Below are positions 1 through 11,678 of a stretch of DNA of 64,000 nucleotides, piece after piece. The stretch comes from Adiantum capillus-veneris (lineage: Eukaryota; Streptophyta; Polypodiopsida; Polypodiales; Pteridaceae): positions 37,507,922 to 37,571,921 of the forward strand of contig CM043969.1 in the NCBI GenBank assembly GCA_014529385.2. Reading direction: 5' to 3'. The notes beneath the pieces are model-generated. The model ran no database searches and was not told the DNA's origin. It worked only from the letters and a program-made list of their open reading frames with translations. The translations under genes were made by a program, and so were the position numbers. Every line of letters begins with the position of its first letter. Position 1 is the stretch's first letter.

Positions 1-703
<703 letters not shown>

Positions 704-3490
704 TCTTTGGTGAACCCAACGCAAAATGAGCCGGGGTGGGAGGTAAAGATGGAGAAATTAGAGTAGATGATGAAGATGATTGCAGAGTTAAGTGCAAACG
801 GTTTTGATGATAATTCAACAATTCCAAATTTTTGGAAGATGCTTCAATGGGTTCAAGGATCTCTGCTTGAAATGAGACCGTAAAAAGAAAAATCAAATGG
901 ATGCAGATTTAAATGCGGTATACGATGAGGGGCGAGTCTTTGATAAATGTGATCCAGAAGGCTACCTACAGTGTTATGAGTGTGAAACCAAGGTAAGAGG
1001 GATACCAGAAGAGTTAATGATTAGATCTTTTGAGCAGTTAGTGAGTTCAGATTTGAAGGAGCAGATTCAAGAGGTTACCAAAGCCTGCAATGACGATTGG
1101 GATATTTCAAAGAAGCTATGGTACAAGTAAGTTATGAGCATTATGAAAGCTATCAAGACCAGAGTCCAAGTCTACCAAACTACGCAGATATTTGAGGATA
1201 AGTACGATCAAAATTAGAAGCTGTGATTGATGAGTGTATTGTACAAAATGCTACCTTCTTACAGGCTAATGATGAAGACATAGTTAAAGCTGTGTATGAA
1301 AATTTGGGTTTTGTAGATGCCTTGCATGAGGTAGAAGTCTTTGAGGGTGAGGCTTTACAACTTCAAGATACACATGGTGAATTTTGCAAAGAACCTATAC
1401 ATGCAATACAAAAGGGAAAGAGATCAAGGAATCAAAACAATGAAATGGATAAAGCTCAAGACGAAACTGTGCAGGTGAATGAGTGCAGCCATATTCAAGT
1501 AGACATGCGTGAAGATTCGATTCCAACTGAAATTTTTGCTACTAACTCAGAATTAGAGCAAAATTTTTATGTACACGTTCTACCATAGAGTTGATTGATG
1601 ATACAGATGTTATAGATCAAAGCAAGGCTGCTACTATTGAGAGCAGCATGATCATGGATTTGGGTATACCAGATTTGCCGAATTTGGATATACCAAATTT
1701 TGAGGACTTGGTTAAGCAAGAGTATGTGTTTGAAGATCTTCAAAATGTTGATTCAGAGGGGGTGCAGACTCCTTCATTGAGAAATTGTGATGTCGAGCTA
1801 CAAAAGTGAAAAAATGATTTTGAATGTGATGATGATGATTCAGAGGGGGTGCAGACTTCTTCTTTGAAAAGTTTATGTGACCCAAAGCTACCGATGTGGC
1901 AGACTGATCTTGAATTTTGCTGATGATTTAGAAGGGGCGCAAACTTCTTCTTTATCAAGATTTTGTGACACAGGGCTCAGCTTATGGCTGAATGATCATG
2001 AACTTGATGATGTTGATTCATAGGGGTTGCATAGTGAAGTGCAATCTCTTGGTGTTGAATATGATTGGTTTCATTGTGCCGATGATACAGACAAGGCAGT
2101 AGATGAAATTTTCAATGTGCATGCTAAACTTTGTGCTACAAAAGTACAAAGATATTTGGATGAGGGTGAAAGACTTGAAGAGCAGTTTACAGCAGATGTG
2201 CTTAGTATGCATGTCATATGTGGAAATTTTAGTTTAGAGCAGCTTGAGATGTACAGGATGGAGGAACCTTCTGAAGCGGTGGACCTAGATCTTATGTGCT
2301 TATTGGATGAAGCTTTGGAAGGATTCTCAAATATAGATGCTAAGGATACCAATCAATCTAGATTCATGCGTGAGCAAGTTTGTTCAGATGCAGCTGATGA
2401 TGACCTTATGCAGTTGTTGGATGATGCTCTACTTAATTTTGAGCCTCTACAAGATAGAGAATTGTTTTCTGATGCATTTTGCGAGCCTGATGAAGAGGAT
2501 TTTTCCAGAGACTTGATGTATTCAGGTATGCATGATCGGAATTCCAATACTAGTGAGAGTGAAGGTGCACTACCAATGCTTTTGTGATTGATGATCGACA
2601 ATTGGATGAGCCACTTGCACAGGGGATATGGCAGTATCTAGTGATACCTAATGCTATATGGGACTTGATATTACCCTATGATGTAGGAGATTTTGAGCTA
2701 GCTTTTGACCCAGGAGGTGACACAGATATGCATGGTCCGGGGCAATTAACTTATATGCCATATCATCCAGGCGGTTTTCATGAAGATTTGTGGGTTAATT
2801 TATGTTTATATCATATTGATTGAAAATTCTTGTATTTTACCTATGATCCTGGAGGATGGTGCAATTTTTAAAGAAATGCTAACAGTGGGGCAAATGATTG
2901 GTTTCCCATTTGATCCGGGGGGGGCTACTAAAGTGCAAGTTACATATTTGAAGTTGTTGTAGCAGATTGTAGAGTACAAGGTTTTAGTTTCTAGATTATG
3001 CTAAGTCAAAAGAGTTCATAGGGTACATGGCTGGCTTCCAGTTGACTTCTTTGGACAATTGATGAACTATCTTCACATCTTTTGAGTTGGTTCTGCTACT
3101 AGAACTTGAAGTAAAGGACTAGACGGCCATTCCGTGTGCAGACAAAGTAAGATATACTTGAGCTTGATAGGGTTCCCTAAATCGAGCTTGATGGCCAAGC
3201 CGTGTGCATCATTAATTGGAGCACTTGAGTCTGGCGAGGTTCACTAAACAGGTTTTCCATAATTGAGTGCTTTGGAGATACGGCAAATACGGTTCAAAGA
3301 TTTCTGATGAGCAGCTACCTAATGCTTCAGCTAGAACATTGATGATAGAGTATAAGCCTTATTTTATTTTTCATATGTTTCCCAGTTACGTGAGTCTAAT
3401 GATGGCAAAGAGCTTAAGATACCTATAGCAGATGCAGATTGAAGTGCAGTTGGCACAGACCGGAGGCTGTGCAGATTTAGAGGGGGTGGA
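704..3490 (+). pseudogene. Element Z internal region: decayed gag-like coding sequence, no pol
   Basis: A series of open frames on the + strand (897-1130, 1223-1588, 1591-1809, 2027-2587, 2584-2823) is separated by stops and frame changes. The first (starts MDADLNAVYDEGR) has a short helical segment ending in a DDW motif that resembles the capsid domain of plant Ty3/Gypsy Gag; this is a weak, by-eye match. The rest is strongly acidic, with a repeated D-S-E-G-V-Q-T-S-L motif near 1745-1970 and two copies of a D-L-M-x-L-L-D-[ED]-A-L motif near 2290 and 2404. I find no reverse transcriptase, RNase H or integrase motif. A possible primer-binding site (708-722) and polypurine tract (3481-3490) frame it. 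Most likely a non-autonomous, gag-only LTR element; a degraded host-like gene captured by the element is the alternative. Confidence 0.45.
1745..2030 (+). repeat. Degenerate repeat encoding D-x-E-G-x-Q-T-S-x-L
   Basis: The phrase gattcagagggggtgcagac is at about 1750 and again near 1838; a diverged form (gatttagaaggggcgcaaac) is near 1926, and a last weak copy is near 2015. Spacing is about 85-90 bp. The copies lie in different frames today, but each translates to the same peptide in its own frame, so the repeat probably arose as coding sequence before small indels broke it. Confidence 0.6.
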
Positions 3491-3752
3491 TGTCATGCAA
3501 CTTTGCTTCCATGATGGGAAAAAGAGTAAAGAAATGCAAGCTAAGCTTCTTTGAAGCCTACACATTTACTGAGCAATGATCAGGGCTTGTTAATAGGCCA
3601 AGTTTGATTATTAATGTATGCCAGATGCGGCTTTAAAGGGCCAACAAATGCCTTAATGATGCTAAAAAGGAGTATGCTTGAAGTGAACGCATATGGGAGA
3701 TTATTATCTAGAATTGTAGTGCTTGAAGTGCTCTACCGGCCTGTCTTTACGG
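3491..3752 (+). mobile_element. Element Z 3' LTR, first part
   Basis: Begins TGTCATGC directly after the purine tract AGAGGGGGTGGA. It is cut at 3752 by the insertion of element A and resumes at 19225 after the target-site duplication ACGG (3749-3752 and 19221-19224). No genes are visible. Confidence 0.55.
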
Positions 3753-4353
3753 TGAGTGGCATAAAATGGTAACCATCTTTTTGCAACATTTGTCAGCCTA
3801 CTCAACGTCCTCTTCCTCATATGTGTATATATTTTTCTACGCTATTAAGTTATCTAAAGTAAATTCCCTCTCTTCGTTTAACCTTTGTGGCGACACATAC
3901 ATTGTACTCTTCCCAAAAATGTCACCTTAGTCGTATATTTATATTACCACCCTTTTCTTTTTTGCTTTCTAAATAGAAGTAAGCATACAATAACCAACTA
4001 TATACCCCCAAACTTTCTTACCTCTTGTGAATTAGTAGTAGAAAAATAATATATCCATATTCCACCCCATATAGATAAATTACCATGGAAATCAACTCTC
4101 CACTTGTCTTTACCAAAGATTATGGTCCCTCTCTACAAGTCTTCTATGCCCCCTACATAGGTGGCCCAATATCTCTTAAGAATATACATATAGTTTTTCT
4201 CCTTTCAAAAAGACTCCAATTGTATATTCTTTTCACAAGAAAATAATATTGGGCCCTCCTCTATTTGTTTAAGCATCATAGCCTTTTGAAAAAGCATGAT
4301 TCCCCTTGGATGCATACAAGTAAAGGGCCCATACAAGAAGACTTGGAAGAAAA
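3753..4353 (+). mobile_element. Element A 5' LTR, part 1
   Basis: Aligns with 17146-17746 with about 15 substitutions. It is cut by the Copia element at GAAAA (4349-4353), a sequence repeated at 9532-9536 after the insertion. Confidence 0.93.
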
Positions 4354-4580
4354 TGTTACCATATACATGTGGTAGTGATGTGTGTGAACACACTAGGACC
4401 GCCGGGGCATTTTTTCCCTCTTTAGGAGGTTTTTTCCCCCGTGCATTGTATATACGCCCATCACTCTAGGGCTATCTATCTTTCCATTGCACACTAAGTA
4501 ATATACTCTCTATTGTGTGCCTTGAGCTTCCTTCGTCTTCTCCAAGCTGTGTGTGTTTCTCTGCAACCCTAATTCCAACA
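4354..4580 (+). repeat. Copia 5' LTR
   Basis: 227 bp, TG...CA ends. It holds a tatata-like stretch near 4448 that could serve as a core promoter. It is followed two bases later by the tRNA-Met primer-binding site. Confidence 0.95.
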
Positions 4581-4582
4581 AT

Positions 4583-4594
4583 TGGTATCAGAGC
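4583..4594 (+). other. Copia primer-binding site (initiator tRNA-Met)
   Basis: TGGTATCAGAGC is the standard complement of the 3' end of plant initiator methionine tRNA used to prime minus-strand DNA synthesis. Confidence 0.93.
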
Positions 4595-4942
4595 AGGTCA
4601 CGTCCTCCCGGGCTTAGTCGCCAGCTGCTCCAGCACACGCCTGCTCACTTTCTCCGATTTCAGTGAGCTTTGGCAAGCGTTCGCAGGTCGACAAATATTT
4701 TGGGAAAGCTCGAAGAGCTTGGTCTGCTCAGAATTTTGATTTGGGCTCATTTCGGCCTCCGTTTCCACTACGGGCAGTACTGCACAGGCTATTTCGTCAT
4801 TTTGTGCAGATTTTCTGTCAGTGCCGTTTTCTGCATAACAGGTGCCTTATAGTCTTCTACGGTTTGTGCTATATAGCACAAGTTGTTCCCGCTCCATTTC
4901 TCCTATTTTCGGGCAGTTTTCACATCAGGTGCAGCATTTACC

Positions 4943-7900
4943 ATGGCTGACAACAACAACACAGATGTGTTCAAGATGTTTGCTGCTGAGGACAGGTTGG
5001 ATGGGGACAACTACCCTATGTGGGCTTATATGATGCAACACGTTCTTGTGTCAAAAGGTGTCTGGAACATTGTGCAGGGCATTGATGTACGTCCTGGTTC
5101 TGAAGATGTAGGCGATATTGAGGATGTTGCAGGTCTTGCTGCAAGGATTGCAGCTGTTAGAGTTGTTTTGCCTACAGCAGAACAAGCTCGTTGGGATGTT
5201 AAGGATGCGCAGGCTCATGCATTGATTGCGTTGTCTGTGAAGCGCACCATTATTCCTCACATCCGTTCAGCAAAATCTGCAAAACATGCTTGGGATATTC
5301 TAGCAGGTCTTTATGCAAGCCACAATGAGGCTAAAATTGCTTTGCTGCGTAAAGAGCTAGAGTCGAAGATTATGCATGAGGAAGATGATATGGACACTTT
5401 CCTTGCTAGTGTCAAGGATATCAATGAGCAACTCATTTCTGCAGGTGAAGTCATTTCTGACAGTTCCCTTGTGCAGACTGTTCTTGATGCCTTACCAGAT
5501 TCCTACTAGACTTTTGCTAGTACTTGGAGACTGATGACCCAAGGAAATCCTGAAGTTGTCAAGTTTGATGCATTATGCACATTGCTGTTGCAAGAGTCAC
5601 TTTCTAGAAAAAACAGGACTAGGCAGCGTGCAGTTGAACAGGCTTTTATTGCTTCTCAAAGAAAGGGTGGTAACAGTAATGCAGCCACTTCTTATGGTTC
5701 TGCTGCGAGTGGCAAAAATTCTGTTCCTAATGCTTCTGCTGGCAGCACTTCGTCTGGCAATTCTGGTGATAAGGGCAAAAAGAAGATGCGTTGCCATTAT
5801 TGTAAAGCCAATGATCACTTGATCAAGTCGTGTCCTAAGTTGAAGGCCAAAGAGGCTAAGAAGAAAGAGGGTGGTTCCACTGCAAATGCTGGTTCCACTA
5901 CAAATGCAGCCATTGTTGAGTCTTCTGTGAAAGGAGATTGTGATGCTGATGTTGATGCAGAATGGGCTTTTAGCGCAGAGTGCACTTACAATCCTGCTGT
6001 CCATGATGCATGCTTGTCAGTTGCTGCAGATTCACATGTGTGGTATTTCGACAGTGGTGCTACAAAGCACATTACCTCACATCGTGAATTGTTTACCTCT
6101 CTCGAGTCTGTCCCTCATGGGAATTCAGTCACTTGTGCCAACAACGCCTCTTATCCAGTTCAGGGAGTTGGAAAGATTGTGCTCACTGCTGCTAATGGCA
6201 GTTCCTTCACACTTGTTGATGCACTTTATGTACCTGGGATCAAGAAGAATCTATTGTCTGTATCCGCACTTGCTAGACTTGGACTTGTAGTCAAATTTGT
6301 GGATGACAGATGTACAGTTCATGATCTCAGTTTTGGTGATGAAATTGTTGCATCTGGGCTTTTGTGCCGTGGGCTGTATAAGCTCACTTTGTATGACAAG
6401 TGTGGACAAAATTTTGCAAATGCTGTTGCAGATTCAAGGGCTATTTCAGATGCAAAACTTTGGCATGCACGTTTTGGTCATCTGAATTTTGCCAGTTTGC
6501 TGCGTTTGCAGAAATCTGATATGGTTGCTTCTTTGCCGCCTCTTGAAGCACCTATCAAACATGTTTGTGAAGGCTGTATTCTGGGTAAAATGCAGCGTTC
6601 TAAGTTTCCAAAGGATGGTTCAGTTAGGGCTACATGCAGGTTGCAGCTTGTGCATAGTGACGTTTGTGGGCCCATGCAAACTCCGTCCTTGGGCAATTAC
6701 CTGTACTTCGTGACTTTCATTGATGATTACTCCAGGCATGCGTGGGTATTTCCGCTTAAAGCGAAGTCCGAAGTTTTTATGTGCTTCAAACAATTTTTGG
6801 CTATGGCTGAAAATGTCTCAAAATGTACTATGGGCACCCTCCGTTCCGATCGAGGGGGGGAGTATATGTCTCATGAATTTAATGCATTTCTGGCTAGTCG
6901 TGGGATAAAACACCAATGTACAGTGCCTTATACACCTCAGCAAAATGGTGTTGCTGAGAGGAAAAACAGGTCACTAACGGAAATGGCACGATGTATGGTC
7001 AAAAGTCAAGCTTTGCCGCATTCTTTTTGGCTTGAGGCCATCATGTGTGCCACTTATGTACTTAATAGGTGTCCTACGAAAGCTTTGCAATCTATTACTC
7101 CATATGAAGCATGGCATGATAGAAAACCTTCTATTGAGCACATGCGTGTTTTTGGCTGTTTGGCATATGCTTTGGTGCCACAAGTGCAGCGCAGAAAATT
7201 GGATGATAAGGCTGTCAAATGTATTTTTGTTGGTTATAGTGCTGAAAGCAAAGGTTACAGGTTGTATCATCCGCAAACAAAACGTATTCTGGTTTCACGG
7301 GATGTAGTGTTTGTGGAAGATTCTGTTCAACCCTTGCTGTCATGTACTAGAGACAGAAATGTAAGCTCACAGGACATTTATGACACTTTGTTGCCTCTTT
7401 TCAGTGGTGGAAATACGAATGTAAGTTCCAATGAGGCAAATGTACAGCCTATGGGGGTTTCTGAAAATGTTTTAGAACAGCCTATTACTGATGCAGATGT
7501 ACATGATGTACTTGATGAGGAAAGGGCTGAAAATGAGCAGGCTAGAGGTATGCCAAAATGGCTGGTGCACACTTTGCGTGACAGTAAATTGGATGCACCT
7601 TTATCTAGTCGTACTCGTTCAGGCTCTCGCCATGCATCTTATGCATCAGATTGTTATGCTTTGGCTGTGTCTAGTTTACATGATGTTGAGGAGCCTCTGT
7701 CTTTTGATGAAGCACAGAATTCAAAAAATTGGATTGCTGCCATGAAATCAGAATATGATGCACTTATAGAGAATGACACATAGACTTTATGTGATTTGCC
7801 TCCTGGCAAAAAGGCCATTGGTACGAAGTGGGTTTACAAGTTGAAACGCAAGCCGGATGGTGAGATCGATCGCCATAAGGCTCGACTTGTTGCAAAGGGT

Positions 7901-9229
7901 TATGCACAACAAAAAGGCATAGATTATGAAGAGACTTTTGCTCCCACTTGTCGTATGACTACTGTGCGTTTTCTATGTGCATTGGCAGCTCATTTTGGTT
8001 GGGATGTACATCAATCAGACATTGTTACTGCTTTCTTGAATGGTGACATATTTGAGGAAGTTTATGTAACGCAGCCTCGCGGTTTTGTCATAAAAGGACA
8101 AGAGGACAAAGTGTGCAAATGTAAGAAGGCTTTGTATGGGTTGAAGCAATCTCCTCGTGCTTGGTATGAGAAAGCTGACACTCATTTGGTTAAACGAGGC
8201 TTTCGTAACAGTCCAACAGAAAGCACATTGTATGTAAAGCGTGAGGATGATGTATTTCTCATTGTGGTTCTTTATGTTGATGATTTGCTGATCACTGGAC
8301 CAAATGAGAGACATATTGCTGAATTTAAGGCTGATTTGAATGCTACTTTCAAGATGAAAGATTTGGGGCTGTTGCATCATTACTTGGGTATACAGTTTAA
8401 GCAGTGTGATGGTGGTATTGCCTTGTGTCAGAAAAGTTACATAGAGACATTGCTATGTAAGTTTGGACTTGAGGATTGCAAACCTATTGCCACTCCCATG
8501 GAAACAGGTTTGAAGTTGAGTCTACATGATGCTGGCGATCCTGCTGATGTCACTCTTTACCAAACTGCTGTTGGCTGCCTCATTTATGTATGCAACACGA
8601 GGCCAGATATTCAGTTTGCAGTCTCGCAGGTCAGCAGATTTATGCATAGCCCAGGGTCTAAGCATTGGCAGGCTGTCAAGAGGATTTTCCGCTACCTTAG
8701 TGGCACTTTACATCTTGGCTTGTTTTATCCCAAGGGGGGATCATTGCCGCCAGACTTACATGCTTTTTCGGACTCAGATTGGGCTGGTTGTTTTGACACG
8801 CGAGTGTCCACAAGTGGTTTTTGTTTCATGCTTGGTAGTTCATGTATATCATGGTTGAGCAAGAAGCAACCTACTGTGGCCACTTCGAGTTGTGAGGCTG
8901 AGTACAGGGCAGTCTTCACAGCTACGGTTGAGTGTGTATGGCTCAGACGCCTTATGGCTGACTTGGGTGTTGGACAGGACACTGCCAACACTATCTACAC
9001 TAACAGTCAAAGCGCATTGGCAGTTGCGAGGAACCCAGTTTTTCATGCTCGCACAAAGCACATTGAGGTGCATTACCACTATGTCAGGGAGAGGCTCTCA
9101 GCAGGAGAGATCAGCTTGGCTTATGTGCCAACACAGGACAACCTTGCAGATCTTTTCACAAAGGCATTGTCTCGTGAGAAGCTTGAAGCTTTCCGCAAAG
9201 CTTTGGGCTTACTCCCCTTTGTGGACTGA
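4943..9229 (+). pseudogene. Copia Gag-Pol polyprotein, interrupted by two TAG codons
   Basis: Starts MADNNNTD at 4943 and stays in one frame through in-frame TAG codons at 5507 (within Gag) and 7781 (between integrase and reverse transcriptase), ending at 9229. Visible domains: Gag of the UBN2 type (about 4960-5700); zinc knuckle CX2CX4HX4C (CHYCKANDHLIKSC, near 5790); aspartic protease DSGA (near 6050); integrase HX..CX2C zinc site (6460-6600) and D,D,E core (HSDVCGP, LRSDRGGEY, QQNGVAERK, 6650-6970); reverse transcriptase with SDIVTAFLNGD and YVDD (8010-8290); RNase H with SSCEAEY and KHIEVHYHYVRE (8760-9090). The second stop replaces a position that is normally Trp in this family (TGG to TAG), and the first is most simply explained as CAG to TAG. 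Otherwise it is undamaged. Confidence 0.95.
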
Positions 9230-9291
9230 TCCTGTCCTCAGGGCATGGCACTTCCCTTTACTCATGTGCCAGCTCTCGTTCACCGCATCAC

Positions 9292-9304
9292 TCCAGGGGG
9301 GATT
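9292..9304 (+). other. Copia polypurine tract
   Basis: The G-rich run ccaggggggatt directly precedes the 3' LTR and would prime plus-strand synthesis. Confidence 0.85.
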
Positions 9305-9531
9305 TGTTACCATATACATGTGGTAGTGATGTGTGTGAAAACACTAGGACCGCCGGGGCATTTTTTCCCTCTTTAGGAGGTTTTTTCCCCCGTGCATTGT
9401 ATATACGCCCATCACTCTAGGGCTATCTATCTTTCCATTGCACACTAAGTAATATACTCTCTATTGTGTGCCTTGAGCTTCCTTCGTCTTCTCCAAGCTG
9501 TGTGTGTTTCTCTGCAACCCTAATTCCAACA
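9305..9531 (+). repeat. Copia 3' LTR
   Basis: 227 bp, one difference from the 5' LTR. Followed by the second copy of the GAAAA target duplication. Confidence 0.95.
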
Positions 9532-9536
9532 GAAAA

Positions 9537-11010
9537 AGGTTCCCTAGCCTAGTGTGGACCTTACAAACCTAATTCCTTGGTGCATGGGCGTGAAGAATAG
9601 TCCAAATTCATATCAAACATGTTGAGAAGGTCAAATTTGCCTTTTGAAGCATGTCATTCCGAGCTACATGTAAAAAGTTATGGTCAAAATAGTGTAAATC
9701 TGTCAGATTCGCAGCAAAAGCGAACTGTAAATCCAGTAAATCAAGAGGGTGAGATCTTATTTTTCCCCTACTCATCTTCTAGAAGAGCAATGAGTGTTCA
9801 AGGTCACTTGCATATGATGGGACCAACCTAAAGATGCTTTCTAAATGCCAAGACATACAAATTGAGATACCCCGCAGGAGCCACCCATAGGGCCTCATGG
9901 TGGGGCCCACCTACATTATGCACCCCTATGGAGCCTTCACTGTCTAAAATGATATTTTTGGTGAATAAATAGTCTCTTTTATGTCCAATATTCAATGAGT
10001 GGTCAAAGGACACTTAATTAGGGCTAATCACTTACCCGAATTAAGTGTAGCATAATCCCACTCCTACATAACTATAAATAGCCCCCCTTGGAGAGACTCA
10101 AGGACACACACCTATATTTTCAACTTCATGTTGTTTCTTGTTCAATAGTAGAGAAAACCCCAACTCTCCCTCTTTCACATCCTCCCTCCTAACCCTCCTC
10201 TTTGGAGGAAGTGCAACTCTATCCTCCACTCTTTCTATTCTACAATCTCTTACTCCATCAACCCAATAAATCATTTGTAGCACCTCAATAACTTGTAAAT
10301 ACATCATGATATCTCTCATGATTATGTTAATGATCATTAAATCATCTTCAAAACTTTCAAGTGTCGCAATTCGTGATGGTTAGCCAGCGTCTGTCCTCCC
10401 CTTAAAAGGTGTGCGAAAAATCAAGTAAGTGTTCTATTCTCAATTTACCATTGGTTTGTTTCTCCACATTTATTCAATTGGTCTAAAGAAATTTCTCACT
10501 CCAACTCTCTTTTGCTTCATTACATATGCATGTGGCTACCTCTCATGGTGATTTTATTTGTGTCACGGCATTGCATAGATGGAGATGAGCTCTCTATGCA
10601 AAGTGCATTAGTTTGATGTAAGTGATTCTCTTGTGTGTTTGAGAGGCAAGTCTTGTGCGCATGAGTTTTTTGATGAGTGCTTGAGAGAGGAGGAGTTTGG
10701 ATGTATTATGGGTATTCTTATGGGGAGAAGGTGAATGCTATTCCACAAATTGCATATTTCATTTGATGTACGACATTGGGTTGCATAATCGTTGATGGTG
10801 TTCAAGTGTCCAAAGTGTATATAGAGTAAGGGGGTTTTCAAAGTGTGTTGCTTGAGTGGGTGAGTGCAAGTGTTATTTTGATTGGTTTCCTTCTCCACTC
10901 CCAAAAGAAGGTGGTGCCCCAAGTAGTGTGCGTACCTCTTTACGAACATTTTGTGAGGGTAGGCCCATTGGTTTGGGTTTAGAGGCCCCATTTCAAAAAG
11001 CTCGCCCTCA
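9537..11010 (+). mobile_element. Element A 5' LTR, part 2
   Basis: Aligns with 17747-19220 with roughly 30 substitutions and no evident net indel. A tataaata box at about 10072 followed by a C-rich stretch is conserved in the 3' copy (18282) and is a plausible LTR core promoter. The weak open frames on either strand are not conserved in kind and are not genes. Confidence 0.93.
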
Positions 11011-11015
11011 TTAAG

Positions 11016-11033
11016 TGGTGCCCCCACTGAGGA
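11016..11033 (+). other. Element A primer-binding site, tRNA unassigned
   Basis: TGGTGCCCCCACTGAGGA begins 5 bp after the LTR end. Element B has nearly the same sequence at the same place. It starts with the TGG that pairs with a tRNA CCA end, but I cannot name the tRNA from memory. Confidence 0.6.
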
Positions 11034-11063
11034 ACATATTTCCAAGTTACCTTCAAATTTTTA

Positions 11064-11279
11064 GTGATGAACAATGGAGTTCCCATCTATCCATTTCATG
11101 TTGCACAAGACATTACAGTAAATGTTCACATAGATAGAAAAGTCTTTTTCCAGCAACGCATTGTTTTTATGTTTGGTGCAGAAAGACTTAGAGAAATACT
11201 GGCATCACCCAATCCAATTATACTTCCAATCATCAATTATGAAACTTCTTTTGTTGTTCACATTTTCATTTTGTTTTGA
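11064..11279 (+). CDS. Element A leader ORF, copy 1 (conserved small protein, unknown function)
   Basis: 71 codons between the primer-binding site and gag. The protein has a core F-F-Q-Q-R-I-V-F-M-F-G, then R-L-R-E-I-L, then P-I-I-N-Y-E-T-S-F and a hydrophobic V-H-I-F-I-L end. The same core recurs in the leader of element B (57361-57603, - strand) and, more diverged, in copy 2 downstream (11363-11575). Conservation at the protein level between two otherwise quite different elements implies it was translated and selected. It could be an accessory protein or an N-terminal Gag piece joined by splicing. Not a family I recognise. Start chosen as the first ATG pair; the second Met is equally possible. 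Confidence 0.68.
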   Translation: MMNNGVPIYPFHVAQDITVNVHIDRKVFFQQRIVFMFGAERLREILASPNPIILPIINYETSFVVHIFILF

Positions 11280-11362
11280 AGGCAGGAACAAGGAGTGGTG
11301 AAGGGGTGCTCAAGGGCCATATGAAGGAACGAGGTCTTCAAACCAACAACGAGGAGTAGCAC

Positions 11363-11575
11363 ATGAATCACGATCAAAACAATGAACCTTTTAGGCCTAT
11401 TGCTCGGCAATCCATTCATATAATCATTGCAACTAAGTTTAGGTTTCAATCTATCATAAGGAGGATATTTGGATCCACTCGCCTCAATGAAATCAATGCT
11501 TCAATTAATCCATTTATTCTACCTATGATAAAGTACGAATTAACAATGGATGTGTACATCTTCATTTTAATGTAA
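11363..11575 (+). CDS. Element A leader ORF, copy 2 (tandem duplicate of copy 1)
   Basis: 70 codons, 299 bp downstream of copy 1. Alignable residues include F-Q-x-I-x-R-x-I-F-G, R-L-x-E-I, P-F-I-L-P-M-I-K-Y-E and V-Y-I-F-I-L. It is clearly more diverged from copy 1 than copy 1 is from the element B version, so the duplication is old or this copy is under looser constraint. Function unknown. Confidence 0.6.
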   Translation: MNHDQNNEPFRPIARQSIHIIIATKFRFQSIIRRIFGSTRLNEINASINPFILPMIKYELTMDVYIFILM

Positions 11576-11678
11576 TCAGATTTATAGTGTCAACAATCTT
11601 GTGCGGCCCGTAAGAGAAAAGTTTCTTTTAAAAAAATAAATTTCAAAAAGTCTAAACAAAATTTCAAGTTCTTTTCCC

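Larger units (their letters stand above)
4354..9531 (+). mobile_element. Complete Ty1/Copia LTR retrotransposon nested in the 5' LTR of element A
   Basis: A 5178-bp element with LTRs at 4354-4580 and 9305-9531, both 227 bp, beginning TGTTACC and ending CCAACA. They differ at one position by my reading (c or a in the GTGTGTGAA-CACTAGG segment). The 5-bp target duplication GAAAA is at 4349-4353 and 9532-9536. A primer-binding site complementary to initiator tRNA-Met (TGGTATCAGAGC) lies at 4583-4594 and a polypurine tract at 9292-9304. The domain order gag, protease, integrase, reverse transcriptase, RNase H is that of Copia elements. It is the youngest layer of the left-hand nest. Confidence 0.97.

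Noticed and set aside
5507-5509. Programmed readthrough of TAG in the Copia Gag
   Set aside because: No known readthrough context follows the codon and it lies inside the Gag domain, so a point mutation is simpler.
8015-8380. 121-codon - strand frame in the Copia RT region
   Set aside because: Antisense shadow of the reverse transcriptase frame; no independent evidence.
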